Shown here in pieces: positions 38,561-49,340 of a stretch of DNA of 64,000 bases. Under the pieces are notes generated by a model. The model ran no database searches and was not told the DNA's origin. It saw only the letters and a program-made list of their open reading frames with translations. How positions within the stretch are numbered: the stretch's first letter is position 1; every line of letters starts with the position of its first letter. Where the stretch lies: NCBI RefSeq assembly GCF_037893015.1, contig NC_133666.1:567629660-567693659 (forward strand), in the 5' to 3' direction. This DNA is from Macrotis lagotis (lineage: Eukaryota; Chordata; Mammalia; Peramelemorphia; Peramelidae). A program made the position numbers and the translations under genes.

Positions 38561-38723
38561 ACTATACTTATCACTACATCAGGGCCTTAGGAAAGAGGGA
38601 AACAAATGTCCACTACAATGCTAGATACTTTGTTCAAATACATAATACATTTTCTTTTTCATTTTTATGACTGATTTAAAACCAATGGTAGAGTCAAGAA
38701 AAACATCAATGATGTGTGAATAC

Positions 38724-39253
38724 CTGTTGAATGTCTTCCCAGTTTAAGCATGCGCAGAGCCCTGAGGAGCCTCAAAACCTGCACAATGCGCCCCACGTTT
38801 TCCAGTTCTTGTGTGGTTTCACTTTCACTCAGGCTCTCTACCAACAGAGTGATATAGAAGGGGAGAATAGCCAGGAGGTCAATGATGTTTGCCACCTTTC
38901 TCAAGAATCCACACCTATTCCTCACACAAAGTAAGCGCAGGGCAAATTCCCCCGTGAACCAAGTAATACACAGGTACTCCAGGGCTTCCAGTAGCTGCAT
39001 GTCCAGCCAGCTTGGCTCAGATGACATCAGGGCCATGTTGGCAATGGACACAACCACAAAGATGATGGAGATGATTCCAAAGATCCTGGCAGCTGTGGAA
39101 GACCCCGGTTTTTCCAGAATATCCCAGAGCTTCTGTCGGGTAGTAGGGCAGAGCCCTTGAGAAAAGTCCTGGTCACTCTCTTGCTGACTCTCCTGGTCTT
39201 CAGCATCATCCTTGAAGTCTAAAGTCTCACTCAATTCCTTCCTTTTCAAGTAC
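38724..39253 (-). CDS. KCNV1: KCNV1 coding exon 2: S1 to S4 voltage sensor
   Basis: Encodes the third base of codon 161 through the first base of codon 338. It begins with an acidic T1-S1 linker (about 165-195, rich in D, E, Q and S). Then come S1 (about 216-237), S2 (251-271), S3 (281-301) and S4 (316-334). S4 carries R316, R322, R325, R328, K331 and R334 at three-residue spacing, with Q319 at one arginine position. The acceptor is TTTTGGAAAG|G at 39255-39254, and the donor is ACAG|GTATTC after 38724. Joining to exon 1 gives RDRYLKRKELSE and joining to exon 3 gives GRHSTGLRSLG, both matching the family without a gap. A second acceptor-like site lies 66 bp upstream in a tandem duplicate. No stop or frameshift is present. 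Confidence 0.95.
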
Positions 39254-39385
39254 CTTTCCAAAAGAATGATATGATCATTAGAACATTTATTTAAAATAAT
39301 GACATAACAGATGAATGGTCTTTCCAAAAGAATAACATGATGGTTAGAACATTTGTTAAAAATGATGACACATCAGATGAATGAC
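39254..39385 (-). repeat. 66-bp tandem duplication at the KCNV1 exon-2 acceptor
   Basis: Two head-to-tail units, 39254-39319 and 39320-39385, differ at about 11 of 66 positions. Each contains the acceptor motif TTCTTTTGGAAAG on the minus strand. The inner copy joins exon 2; the outer copy gives a second AG at 39321-39320. The 66 bases between them are open in the exon-2 frame and would encode 22 extra residues, starting PFICY and ending LLER. Confidence 0.85.
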
Positions 39386-39539
39386 CTTACTACTAATGGT
39401 ACTTTTTTCAGTCCATTAAAGAAGTTTAGTAATAGAAAGGTCATTTGCACTTGCACTTGGAAATCCTGACTCCCAGATCTAACATTTAGTAGCTTTGGGT
39501 AAATAAATTCAATTGGCAATTAAAAAATGGGGCTCCAGA

Positions 39540-39776
39540 GAAGAGGGATAAAGGTAGAATTATAAAAATGGGGGTTATTTACATAGAAGTGATTGCTGAT
39601 ATCATGGGAATTGATGATAGAAATAGGGGAGAGAATATATAGAAAGAATGAATTCAAATTCATAGCTTTATGGGACATCAATATGAAAAAGTGGGAGAAG
39701 AATAAGGCTGAAACAAAAGAAAAAAGAAGCAGACATAAAGGAGAATCATTAGAATATGTGTATACATATTTTTGCA

Positions 39777-39820
<44 letters not shown>

Positions 39821-39970
39821 AATATGTATATATATGTATGTATGTGTGTATGTATGTATATGGAAGCCAAAGGAAAAGATTATCAAGAAAGAGGATATAG
39901 TCAACAGTGTCAAATGCTGCAGAGATAGGTCAAGGAGTATAAGGACAGTACAAAGAATACAAGATTTAAT
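39540..39970 (-). mobile_element. L2 LINE remnant in KCNV1 intron 1
   Basis: 'tagtcaacagtgtcaaatgc' and 'gagataggtcaaggagtata' are antisense L2 reverse-transcriptase sequence, in the same orientation as KCNV1. A (TA)n run of about 35 bp lies at 39784-39818. Confidence 0.6.
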
Positions 39971-40125
39971 TTTATTTCAGGTACTATGCATTTGAAAGTT
40001 GGAAGGGACCTTAGTAGTCACCTAATTCAATACTGTCAAACTTAATTAGAAATGGGGGGATACTGATTTATACATAAACATCCCTGAGGATTACATACTG
40101 ATTTAGTTTTAAAATGTAATGTAAT

Positions 40126-40269
40126 TGGGGCAGTGAGGTGGCATAGTGGATAGAGCACTGGCCATGGAGTCAGGAGGACCTGAGTTCAAATCCAGCCTCA
40201 GACACTTAAAATTACCTAGCTCAGGCAAGTCACTTAACCCCATAGCCTTGCAAAAACAAACAAACAAAC
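40126..40269 (+). mobile_element. Young marsupial SINE in KCNV1 intron 1
   Basis: Sense copy, slightly shortened ('tacctagctcaggcaagtc'), with a CAAA-repeat tail. Target duplication AAAATGTAATGTAAT at 40111-40125 and AAAATGTAATCTAAT at 40270-40284. Antisense to KCNV1. Confidence 0.92.
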
Positions 40270-40559
40270 AAAATGTAATCTAATCTACATTTTATTGTAT
40301 TCTTTTTATTTTGTTAAATAGTTGCTAATGATATTTTATTCTGATCTGGGTCTATTTAGGAGTACATGTGTTGCATCTTTGATCTAGTCAATGCAACAAA
40401 TAATTTCTAAGCAAACTACCATGTGATAGACTTTAGTTGATAAACACATCTATACATGTGTTTATATGTGTTGTAGAAACATATATATATATATATATAT
40501 GTATATCTATAGGATTTTTGTATTTATACATGTAGGAATATACGATAAATTGGAAATCA

Positions 40560-41735
40560 TTTATGAGAGAAGGCACTAACATTAAAGAGGAACAGGAAAG
40601 TTTTCTTTTAGAATATGGGATTTTAGCTGAGACTTAAAGGAAGCCAAGAAAACCAGGAGGTGGAGGTAATGAGGGAGAGAATTCCAGACATGGGTGATAG
40701 CCAGTGAAAATGCACAGATGGAATCGTGAGATGGAGAGCCTTGTATATGGATTGTCAAAGACTGAGCATCAGTGAGAATATCATGTGAGTTCATGGAGGA
40801 AATAATAGAAAATTAGAAAGAGGCCAGAGTATAAAGGACTTTAAAAACCAAAGAGAAGAATTTATATTTGATCCTGGAAGTAATAAAGACCTACTTTAGT
40901 TAAATTAATAGCAGGTGGTTTCACATGGTCAGATCTGTGTTTTAAGCAAAATTGCCTTGATAGTTGAATCTTTGGAGGATGGTCTGATATGATCAAAAGG
41001 AAATTTGAGGTGGGGAAGTCAAACCCAGAGACTACTGAATAGTTCAGGTGAGGCTATAAGGGCTGTAACAGGATGTCAGAGAAGAGGGAGGATCATATAT
41101 GAGAGATTTTGTAAAGAGGATGTGGGGGAAAATGTCTATATGGGGTATTATGGGTCAGAAGTAGAATATAAGACCTAGGTTGTAAACTTGGATAATAAGT
41201 ATGATGGTGCACTCAACAAAAGTAGTTAAATTAAGAGAGTAAGAGTTTGGGGAAAACGATGAGTTCATTTTTGTACATGTGGGTTTAAGATATTTATGTG
41301 AGACCCAGCTGTAGACACTCAATAGGCAGTTGTAGATGTAAAGTTAGAGGTGAACAGAAAGTTTTGATTTAAATAAATAAATCTGAAAATTATCAGCATA
41401 GAGATCATTCAATTCATGGGAGTTGATGAGATCACCAAGCAAAATAGTGTAGAAAGAATGTAAGAGGGCCCAGGAGGGAGGCTTGGGGGTTGCCTACCCC
41501 TAGTGCTTTTTGAACTTAGATGATGATCTTGCAAAGGCTGTGTTGGGAAGGAATATACTCTTAGGCAGGACAGCCTGGAGAGAATAATGCCAGAAAAGCC
41601 TAGAAAGAAAAGTATTAAAAAGAGGATGGTTGATAGTATCAGAAACTATAGAGATCAAGAAGGATGAGTGAGAAAAGGCCATTACATTTGGCAATTAAGA
41701 GATCATTGGAGAGAACAGTTTCAATTGAATGATGA
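40560..41735 (-). mobile_element. L2 LINE remnant in KCNV1 intron 1
   Basis: Long antisense copy: 'tttatatttgatcctggaag', 'ttcacatggtcagatctgtg', 'cattacatttggcaattaag' and 'gtttcaattgaatgatgagg' in order. Dead. Confidence 0.75.
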
Positions 41736-41929
41736 GGTCAGAACCTTACATAGTTAAGAAGAAAGTGAGAGGAAAGGAAATGAAGGTGCCATTAGTGGAC
41801 TTGGGGGCCATCACAAGAAGTTTAATTATGAAATGGAGAAGAAATATTGAACTTACACTAAAAAGATCAGCTAGATGTCATCTTCAATGTGAAGAAGGCA
41901 TTTCCTCTTTATTTCTTGCCTCTTAAAAT

Positions 41930-42270
41930 TGCTACTTTCCTTCAGTGTTCAGCTCAAGTGCTATCTCCTTGAAGCTTTTCCTGATCTCTCCAGATGCTAG
42001 TACCTTCAACCCCCTCCTGTCCCCATGAAATGATCTTGCAGTTATTTTATAGTATAACTATAGTATATCTATTACATGTGTACAAGTCTTCTCTTTGATA
42101 AACTAGAGCTCTTTAAGGTGAAGGACTATTTAATTTCAAAGTATATACAAACATACATGCATGCATACATAATACAAATACACATACATGCCTACATCTA
42201 TATCTCCCAAGTACTTAGCCCCATGTCTGGCCCATGATAGATATTTAATAAATCCTATTGAATGATTTAT
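41930..42270 (+). mobile_element. L2-type LINE tail in KCNV1 intron 1
   Basis: 'cagctcaagtgctatctcct', 'gaagcttttcctgatctctc' and a final 'atatttaataaatcctattg'. An (AT)n run follows at 42296-42327. Confidence 0.65.
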
Positions 42271-42293
42271 ACTATTATAACAATCTTTCTTGA

Positions 42294-42329
<36 letters not shown>

Positions 42330-43357
42330 ACAATCATGTGTATTCAGAAACAAATGTCCTTGTTAGAAGAAAAGGACTGAGTTACTAAAATGCAATAGGA
42401 ACAATACCATTTTCCCATTCGACCAAGTTCATAAATTTGATTTCCCCCCATCTTGTTCATTTCATATAGTTCCTACCCAACACTGTGGATTCTACTTTGG
42501 TACACTTTTTGTGTTTATCCCCTCCTTTCTACTCCAGTACTGACTTTTTTTTTTCCATTTAGACCATTATAAATCTATTATTATTTAACATTATATATTA
42601 GCCAATTACACTTGGACAATCTAGGTAAGAAGAGATGAGAGACTGAACTAAAATGGATGCACCAGCATTAATGAATAGGGGATGGATACAGACAATATTC
42701 CCCAAAATGGAATCCATATTGAAATATGGATTGTAATAACTGGTTATTGTCCAGAAACTGACTTTCCATCGACTTCCAGATGTTCTGAAAGTAACTTTTG
42801 GTGTTCAGTTCCCCACCACTAAGTTTTTCATATTCAATCCTCCCCATTTTAAAAATTTTGTTGTCCAATTTCATTTTATTTTTAATTCCAAATTCAATTC
42901 TTACTCTTTTAACTAATGGAAATATTATAGTTCACAAAATCAGTTATCGAAAATTAGGAGCACCTGTTGAAGAACTTTCACTTATACATGACCTGTTACT
43001 TAAAACTTAGAATGATCCCAGATCGAGAGTTGGAAGGAACCTAGAAGTCATCAAACCCATCCCTTTCATTTTACAGGGTAGGAAACTGAGGCCCAGAGAC
43101 GTTAGATAACTTGAGCAAGATCACAGAGACTCACAGGTGGAATTACTTTTCTGACTCCTCCATTTATTTCTCTAAGCTGCCTCCCGAAATAAAAGACAAA
43201 CAAAACCTGCTGTAGTTCTCGTTTTACCCCTGACGGATACCCTCCTTCCCCGAAGGATCCTGTTCTTTTATTAAGCACGTGTGAACCACCCACTAGCCTC
43301 TCCCTTCTTGGCATCCTTAGGCCCACGCGGGCCGCTTGCCCCATCTCTGTGGGATAC

Positions 43358-43839
43358 CTGTCCCTACAGCAGGAGTCGATGCTCAGCTCGTCGATGCCCC
43401 AGTACTGGATCTCCTGGAGGAAGGAGAGCGCGCACAGCTGTTCCATTACGTGCAGCCGGCCAGTGCGATAGTAGTGCAGGATGTAGCGGAAAGCTTGAGA
43501 GCTCCTATCGAAGAAGTATTCATTGTCCACCAGGTTGGCGTCGTCGCAGAGCTCCAGAGTGCTCGAGGCGGCGGCCAGGGTGCCAGGGTGGCGACAGGAC
43601 GCCACCACCACGGCCAGTTTGCCCAGTCGCGTGTGCGGGAATAAGGATAGCGCTTGCTGGGACAGGACGAAGCGACTGCCGCCCACGTTGACAGTGAAGC
43701 TGTCCCCCAGAGCCAGGGGCTCACCTTCTCCCTCGCTGCAGAAGACGCTGGAGTCTAAGGAGATCAGGGAGCCGCTGCTCAGCGGCGTCTCATTGGCCGC
43801 CCTGGAAACTGGGGACCTGCAGCGGGAAGGCGCCTCCAT
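43358..43839 (-). CDS. KCNV1: KCNV1 (Kv8.1) coding exon 1: N-terminus and T1 domain
   Basis: Encodes residues 1-160 and two bases of codon 161 of a silent Kv channel subunit. Kv8.1 makes no current alone; in mammals it joins Kv2-type subunits at the plasma membrane and alters their gating. The T1 tetramerisation domain starts at FTVNVGGSRF (about residues 48-57). It ends with the zinc-site pattern HX5CX20CC (H130, C136, C157, C158), typical of non-Shaker Kv families and intact here. The start is the ATG at 43839-43837, with A at -3 and G at +4. The in-frame GTG nine bases upstream is not a plausible start, and an in-frame stop lies at 43875-43873. The N-terminus is about seven residues longer than my recollection of the human protein. 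The exon ends GACAG|GTATCC; phase 2. It is GC- and CpG-rich, unlike exons 2 and 3. Confidence 0.95.
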
Positions 43840-43854
43840 CCTTGCCACCTGCTC

Positions 43855-44942
43855 CTGTGGACATGACAGAGTTTAAGGAGCAGAGCGTGCCCCGGTGGGA
43901 GGCGGGGGATGGGTGGCGGTGGCGCTGAGTGAGCTGGCAGCGGGTGCTTGAGGAACAGCCAGGAGGGGAGACAAGCAGCTTCCTGCTCTCTCGGCTTTCC
44001 TCTCCACCCCCTCCACTTGCTTTCCCACTTAGAAGACAAATGCACCCAACCAGGGGGATCTAGGAGTGCCAGCCTAGAGGTGGGGCAAGAGTCAGAGTGG
44101 GTATAAAGGAGGAATCTCCAAAAGGAGAATCGGGTCAATCAGAGTACGGGCTGCATGCCAAGGTTAGATTTTTTGATGCCTAGGGCCGTCCCATCCCCAC
44201 GCCCATCTTCCTCGACTCATCCCTCCCAACCTACCAGGCAACCGGGAGGACCTGCCTTTAAGAGGAGTGACAAACGCGTGTGAATTGGCTCGACAGCTCG
44301 GGTGGGGTTGGGGAGCTGGAGAGATGCAGGAAAAGTAAGGGGTGGGGGTGGGATAGAGGTGGGAGTGTGGGGCTGCTCGTCGCTTTCCTTTCAGTGCCCT
44401 AAATAAAAGCCTGAGAAGGGGCCTTTCTTTGAAGCCTTTTCCAACTAACAGATTTCTGGTTTGTTCTGTGTTATGTAGTAGGCACGATTAGGCAGGGTAA
44501 TGCAATTAGTTACCTTTTCAATTCAATTCTGGTTCACTTTTCCTCTCCTGATTTTTTGACCCCTGCTTGCTAAATACTGACAGTTTGGTGGGGGGGAATC
44601 TCCTTTTCACCTGAAAACCCGCCAGTAACCTGGGATTTCCAGTGAATAACTCGTGCATTCCCCTCAGACGGGGGCGGGGTGGGGGCTTTACTTTTTGGTA
44701 CTTTGACATTACCCTAAAAGTTATTGGATGAGTTTCCCTAGGAGTTGGGTAGAGACTCGCTCTCCTTATAAATAGTAGAGGCAAAAGGATCAGGTAGTTT
44801 AAAGGATGAAGGTACCTTATTTAGTAAGAGGTAGAGAGAAACTCTCCTCGGAAAAGTAAAGACTAATTGTTTGCGGGGAATGCTCGACTGGTCAGGTTCT
44901 GGGGGCCTGAGCTATAGAAAGGGTTATCTCGTGGAGACTTAC
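43855..44942 (-). other. KCNV1: Putative 5'-UTR intron of KCNV1
   Basis: A strong minus-strand donor, GCCG|GTAAGT, sits at 44943/44942. An acceptor, TGTCCACAG|GAGCAG, sits at 43855/43854, 15 bases before the ATG, with a moderate pyrimidine stretch upstream. Together they suggest an intron of 1,088 bp in the leader. The interval is GC-rich and has a GC box (GGGGCGGGG) at 44671-44679. The alternative is an unspliced leader starting close to the ATG. This is inference from splice motifs only. Confidence 0.5.
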
Positions 44943-45098
44943 CGGCGCTCGCCTTAGCCGCTGCTCCGCTGCACATCTGGGCTGGGCAGAGTAGTGGCAG
45001 CTTTGGAGGAAGCTGCTCTCATCTGTTACTGAGACTTCATTCGCCCCTTTGAGCGCCTGTCAGGAGGAGAGGATATGCGGGCAATGACTTCGATGACC
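44943..45098 (-). other. KCNV1: Putative noncoding first exon of KCNV1
   Basis: The 3' border is fixed by the GCCG|GTAAGT donor. The 5' border is an estimate, about 25-30 bases downstream of a TATA box. The exon is GC-rich and has no ATG in frame with the main ORF. It holds three upstream ATGs (45040, 45022 and 44976), described separately. Inference; RNA evidence would be decisive. Confidence 0.45.
44954..45040 (-). promoter_or_regulatory. Upstream ORFs in the proposed KCNV1 leader
   Basis: Two short ORFs lie wholly inside the proposed exon. One is MKSQ and stop (ATG 45040, stop 45026). The other is 22 codons plus stop (ATG 45022, stop 44954). A third ATG at 44976 has no stop before the donor. 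If the leader intron is removed, it reads out of frame through the main start and ends inside coding exon 1. Such ATGs usually lower translation of the main ORF. All of this depends on the leader being transcribed as proposed. Confidence 0.35.
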
Positions 45099-45122
45099 AA
45101 AAAGGCGTGGCGCCGGACCCCT

Positions 45123-45130
45123 GTTATATA
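45123..45130 (-). promoter_or_regulatory. TATA box of the likely KCNV1 promoter
   Basis: The minus strand reads TATATAAC at the edge of the CpG-rich island, followed by GC-rich DNA and then by the proposed noncoding exon. Position, orientation and context fit a core promoter with transcription starting near 45095-45100. No initiator element is assigned. Confidence 0.45.
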
Positions 45131-45199
45131 TCGAGCTTTCGCCCTCAAAGCTTCTCTTGCCTACTCTCCGCCTTCCAGTTGTTCTGGAAGCTTTACCGC

Positions 45200-46315
45200 C
45201 TCCAGCCTGGCTTTTGACAGTGCTGTTCTATGGAGCCCTGCTCTGTAGTCAACCACCCTTCTAGCACTGAGAGCAGGCAGAGAAAAGTGAACAGGAGGAG
45301 AAGGGGGAGGTGTGGAAAGAGGAGGGAACTAAAAGCCTGGAGACACTGACAATTATATTTATCTTGAAGGCAGTTAACACTTAAAGTATTAATTTTCATT
45401 CCCCTACTTCTTTGCCCTTACAAATGCTCAAGGTAAAAGTTCCCCAGTAGTCAAATACTCATTTCCATCAGAAGTTAGATAATTATATCTCCTGTGTTGT
45501 GGCCTTGGATCATGTTTTTAATATCTTGCAAAAATTCATCCTTCATTCTGCAGTGTCACTAAGGTTTTCTGAGAAAGAAAGAATATCTTTTCTTGTCTCC
45601 TTATCCTCCTAAGTCGTTTTAGAAGATGCACAAAAATAAATCAGAGGCAACAAAGTACCATTTCTTTGGCAGGGCTCTAGGGTGGAGGAGGAGGATGTAG
45701 GATGAAGTTGTTGGGTTTTTTTCCCTTCCTGTAAGAATAAATAACCAATTCCAGGGGAAAAGTTTTTAAAATACTCTGGGTTAAGGTTAATCTGAAAGCC
45801 ATTCATTTGTTCAAAATATTACCAACTCCCATTTTTTCTTAATTTTACTCATTAAGAATTAAGAATTTCAGCAATAACATTACTAGGACTGTCTCCCAAA
45901 GAGATCATTGAAAAGCATAAAGGACTCACAAGTATAAAAATATCTACAGTAGTTCTTTTTTTTTTTTTGTGGTGACCCAAATGAGTATTGTTCCCATCAT
46001 AGTGGTAACCCTAGACCATCAAACACTTATTCTGACAATGTTGGACAAAACCTTTTTGGACCTCCTCTGTAGGAATTGCTTTCCAAGAAGATATAAAGAT
46101 TCCTAGGGTTTTCTTTAATAACTTCAATAGTGTTAAACCTTCATCTTTTGAAGAGTTAGTTTTTGGAAAATGACAAAAGCTATTTGGTACAAAATCTACT
46201 AAATAATGAGGATGATCAAACTAAAAATCCTTTTCTGAATTTACATGTTTTTTTTCCCTTTTCAGACCCCTTCATTGTGGTATAATTTCTGTATTCTTCA
46301 TCTGAATAGAATTTG
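45200..46315. other. Upstream flank of KCNV1, nothing recognised
   Basis: GC content falls quickly away from the island. No repeat I can name and no gene-like frame. It may hold upstream regulatory sequence, but no motif is assigned. Confidence 0.4.
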
Positions 46316-46319
46316 AAAA

Positions 46320-47060
46320 AAGCATATATTAAGGCTTTCCCATATGAGAGACACTATGCTAGTGAGGGATACAAAGGAAAAAACAAATTTAATGGTCTCT
46401 ACCCATAAGTTAATTATATTTTGCTGGAGAAGTGGTAGAGTAATATATGTGTCTGTGTGTGTGTGTGTTTGTGTATGTGTATACAGGATAATTATATCCA
46501 GGATATTATATACAGGATAATTTTAGGGGTTATAGGAATCATACTGATACCATTGGGGTTTAGGAAAGGTTACTTGTAGGAGATGCCTTCTGAGGTGATT
46601 CTTGGTTTTTGTTTTTTTTGTGTGTTTTTTTTTAGGTTTTTGCAAGGCAAATGGGGTTAAGTGGCTTGTCCAAGGTCACACAGCTAGGTAATTATTAAGT
46701 GTCTGAGGCCAGATTTGAACTCAGGTACTCCTGACTCCAGGGCCGGTGCTCTATCCACTTTGCTACCTGGCTGCACCCCCTGAGTTGATTCTTAAAGAAA
46801 CTGAAAGTGTCTCAGAGAGGGACACAATGATGGACAGTATGATAGACAACCCTGCAAAGGTGTGGAAGTGGGTTGTAGAATGTCTTGTATAGACAACAGA
46901 AAGTCAGATTGGCTTCTCATGTAGACTAAGTGAAGAGGAAAATAGTATGTCAGCAAAAGTAGAGTGGACCCAAATTGTGAAGGCTTTTGAATGTCAAATG
47001 AAATATTTTATCTGAACTGCAATGGGGCAAGCTTCTTGGGCAAGGGTTAAGCATAGTATC
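46320..47060 (-). mobile_element. L2 LINE remnant, antisense
   Basis: Starts with an antisense tail ('gagagacactatgctagtga'). It includes a TG-rich run near 46450-46480 and continues to 'atgtcaaatgaaatatttta'. Split by a SINE at 46604-46779. More L2-like sequence lies at 47450-47650, beyond SINE-like material. Confidence 0.6.
46604..46779 (-). mobile_element. Young marsupial SINE inserted in L2
   Basis: Full antisense copy with a T-rich end. The 14-bp target duplication CTGAGGTGATTCTT at 46590-46603 recurs as CTGAGTTGATTCTT at 46780-46793. Confidence 0.95.
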
Positions 47061-47400
47061 ATGGATTTGGAACTGGAACAGTACCTATAGGTCATCATGG
47101 CCCTCATTTTATAGAGCTGAAAACTGAAGTCCAGAAAATTCAAGTGACTTGCCTGTGGTAACATAGGTAATAAGTAGAAAAGTTCAGGATTGAACCCAGG
47201 CAGTCAGGTGGTATAGAGCAATGAACTTGGAGAGAGGAAGATTTGACTTTGAACCCTGCTCAGACAATTATAGCTGTGTCTAATTTGCTTAACTCCTGTC
47301 AGCCTCAGGGAGGCTCATGCATAAAATGGGAATAAAAATCAAATAAAATATCAGAAAAGGATTGCAAATCTCAAAACATTATCTAAATATTATTATTTCT
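47050..47400 (+). mobile_element. Decayed MIR/CORE-type SINEs
   Basis: 47050-47200 resembles a MIR-related SINE ('gaaaactgaagtccagaaaa'). 47205-47400 resembles a CORE SINE ('tatagagcaatgaacttgga'). Confidence 0.5.
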
Positions 47401-47659
47401 CACTCCATTTTGGCTTATGAGGATTATTTTGAGAGTTGTATGGAATATGGATTGGAGAGGTAGAGATTATAAAAGAGAATGAAAGAGTAAATGAGGAGTT
47501 AAACTTGAACTAAAGTAGTAGTGTTGTGAGTAGAGAATCTGGGTGATAGAAAGATATTTGGGAGATCAAATCAGTAAGACTTGTCAAGTAATTGAAAGTG
47601 AATGAGGTGAGGGAGAGTGAAAAATCAAGAAAGTCTCAAGAGTTTTGAACCCAGTAAAT

Positions 47660-48175
47660 GGAAGGATTATTAATCCTTTGAGGGATATAGTATTTTATTC
47701 ATCTTGCCTCTGCATAGATGTTAATACATTATTTTATGCATAGTATGCTCTCATGTATTAGTTAATGAATGAAAAAAATGACTGACAGTAAGTTAATGAA
47801 GCTGATTTTCTGTTGTAGATAATAAACTAACTCATCATGAATACATTTGTTCATCTTTTGTAAGAAGGCAAAGTAATTTTGTTTCCCAGAATAGAACTGT
47901 ACATTGTGTACAAAGCATACAGGAGGAGGAAACATATTTTGAAGTGGATTTTTACCAGGGCTACTTTCAGCAATTACATTTTCCCCCTCCATTCAGCATA
48001 CCTACACCACATTAATGTATTTCATGATAAAAACCAAAAGCCTAGGATGGAGGAGTCATGGCTATGATAACTTTTGTGGAAAAAATATCTTGGGGGGCAT
48101 GACCTGCAAGCTCGTAATGAGTCAACAGTGTGTCATGGAAACAAGCTAGGTAGCACTGAAAGTCCTAGTCTTGAG
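47660..48175. other. Intergenic, nothing recognised
   Basis: No credible gene frame and no clear repeat. Confidence 0.35.
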
Positions 48176-48179
48176 AACA

Positions 48180-48725
48180 AAGGCGGTAATAGTTTTATTA
48201 TATTCTGTACTGATTAGATAACATTTGGAACACTATGTTCTGTCCTGGGTATGTCCCACCTTTTGGGATAAACTGAAGATACAGAAGAGGAGAGATAAAT
48301 AGAATAGTGAGGAGAATGAGGAATATGACATATGAAAATTGACTAAAGAAACTAGAAATGCTTAGTCTGGAGAAAAGATTATTTAGGGGGCTAATAATAA
48401 TTGTCTTCAAGTATTTGAAGGAGCACCACGAGGAGAAGAGATTCGATTTATTCTGTTTTCTCTTAGAGAGAAGAACCAGGAGCAGTGGACAGAAGGTGCA
48501 AAGAAGCAAATTTAAGCTTAGTGCCTGATAAAATTCCTAATAGTAATAAAATTCCTAAAACTGTCCAAAAGTGGAATAGGTTCCATTGAAAGGAGGTGGA
48601 TTGCTCCATCATGAGAACTCCGAGCAGGGACTGGATGACAACTTGAGGGCTTATTCTAATGGAGATTCATTGTTTTGAAGTTGAGTCAGAGTAAAGTTAC
48701 ACTGATAACTCTTCTAATTCTGAAA
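48180..48725 (+). mobile_element. L3/CR1 LINE 3' end
   Basis: Sense order: 'cttagtctggagaaaagatt', 'gtcttcaagtatttgaagga', 'aactgtccaaaagtggaata', 'ggactggatgacaacttgag' and a final 'taattctgaaatt'. Classic CR1-type 3' end, decayed. Confidence 0.75.
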
Positions 48726-49119
48726 TTCGGTTTTATTTCATGCCAAAATATAGGAGTAGAAACAATCTATAGAAGTAGAAGAAAAGAAATATATATTTTA
48801 GTTTAAGAGTACTAGTTATCAGATAATATTTAAAAGATTATAGCTTTTGCATCTTCCTGCCAAGATGTACAGTCTTACCATCTGGAAGTTTTACCAGCTA
48901 CAATTATCACCATTACTGTGGTTTCAACTCACCTCTATTCTGCTTATTTCCAATTCCCCAGCCCTGACATCTCTCTTGATTTAAAACCCATATTTCCATC
49001 TGTTTTATTGGATATCACCACCACTGGCATCTGAAATTTAAGATGTTCAAAACTAAATAGTTACATTTTCTCAAAGCTATTCCTAGTTTTGATTTTAATA
49101 TTTATATTATTCATAAAAT

Positions 49120-49340
49120 ATTTGTTGACATTTGTGCAGCACTCTTCAGGTTTTGAAAGGGCTCTATAAGTATCCTTACAATAACCCTATGAGTTAGAGG
49201 CTGTCATTTTTCCCATTTTGCAGATGAGGAAACTGAGCTTGAGAGGTACTTTAGTGTATGAATCATGATGTAAATCTAAGTCTTTATGATTCTGAATTCA
49301 GTGTTCTATCCACTGTGCAATGTTGACTCCACCAGTCATT
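49120..49340 (+). mobile_element. MIR SINE
   Basis: 'acaataaccctatgagttag', 'ttttgcagatgaggaaactg' and 'tgttctatccactgtgcaat', in sense order. Confidence 0.75.

Larger units (their letters stand above)
33508..38723 (-). other. KCNV1: KCNV1 coding intron 2
   Basis: An intron of 5,216 bp with donor GTATTC and acceptor TTTCAG; phase 1. It carries old SINEs (33655-33915, 35945-36220, 36780-36965), a MIR piece (34395-34520), L3/CR1 pieces (34600-34700, 35305-35560) and L2-type tails (38160-38560). The stretches 34700-35300 and 36970-38150 show nothing I can name. No extra exon with a good reading frame is seen. Confidence 0.85.
39386..43357 (-). other. KCNV1: KCNV1 coding intron 1, remainder
   Basis: Together with the duplication it forms an intron of 4,104 bp that starts GTATCC. 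It holds an L2 remnant, one young SINE with a target duplication, a second long antisense L2 copy, an L2-type tail and (TA)n tracts, each listed separately. About 42.35-43.0 kb shows no feature I recognise. A MIR-like piece lies at 43020-43140. Confidence 0.8.
43270..45150. promoter_or_regulatory. CpG-rich island over KCNV1 exon 1 and promoter
   Basis: By eye this is the only interval with frequent CG dinucleotides and high GC content. It covers coding exon 1, the proposed leader intron, the noncoding exon and the TATA box. GC boxes are seen, for example at 44671-44679. No interspersed repeat is recognised inside it, as expected for a functional promoter. CpG counts were not computed. Confidence 0.7.

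Noticed and set aside
38731..39160. Plus-strand frames opposite KCNV1 exon 2
   Set aside because: Antisense shadows of the exon; no independent gene signals.
43840..43848. In-frame GTG nine bases upstream of the KCNV1 ATG as the start codon
   Set aside because: GTG starts are rare in vertebrates. The ATG at 43839 has a good Kozak context and the upstream frame soon meets a stop.
43281..43876. Overlapping plus-strand and alternate minus-strand open frames across KCNV1 exon 1
   Set aside because: Shadows of a GC-rich exon with few stops in any frame; their translations show no family features.
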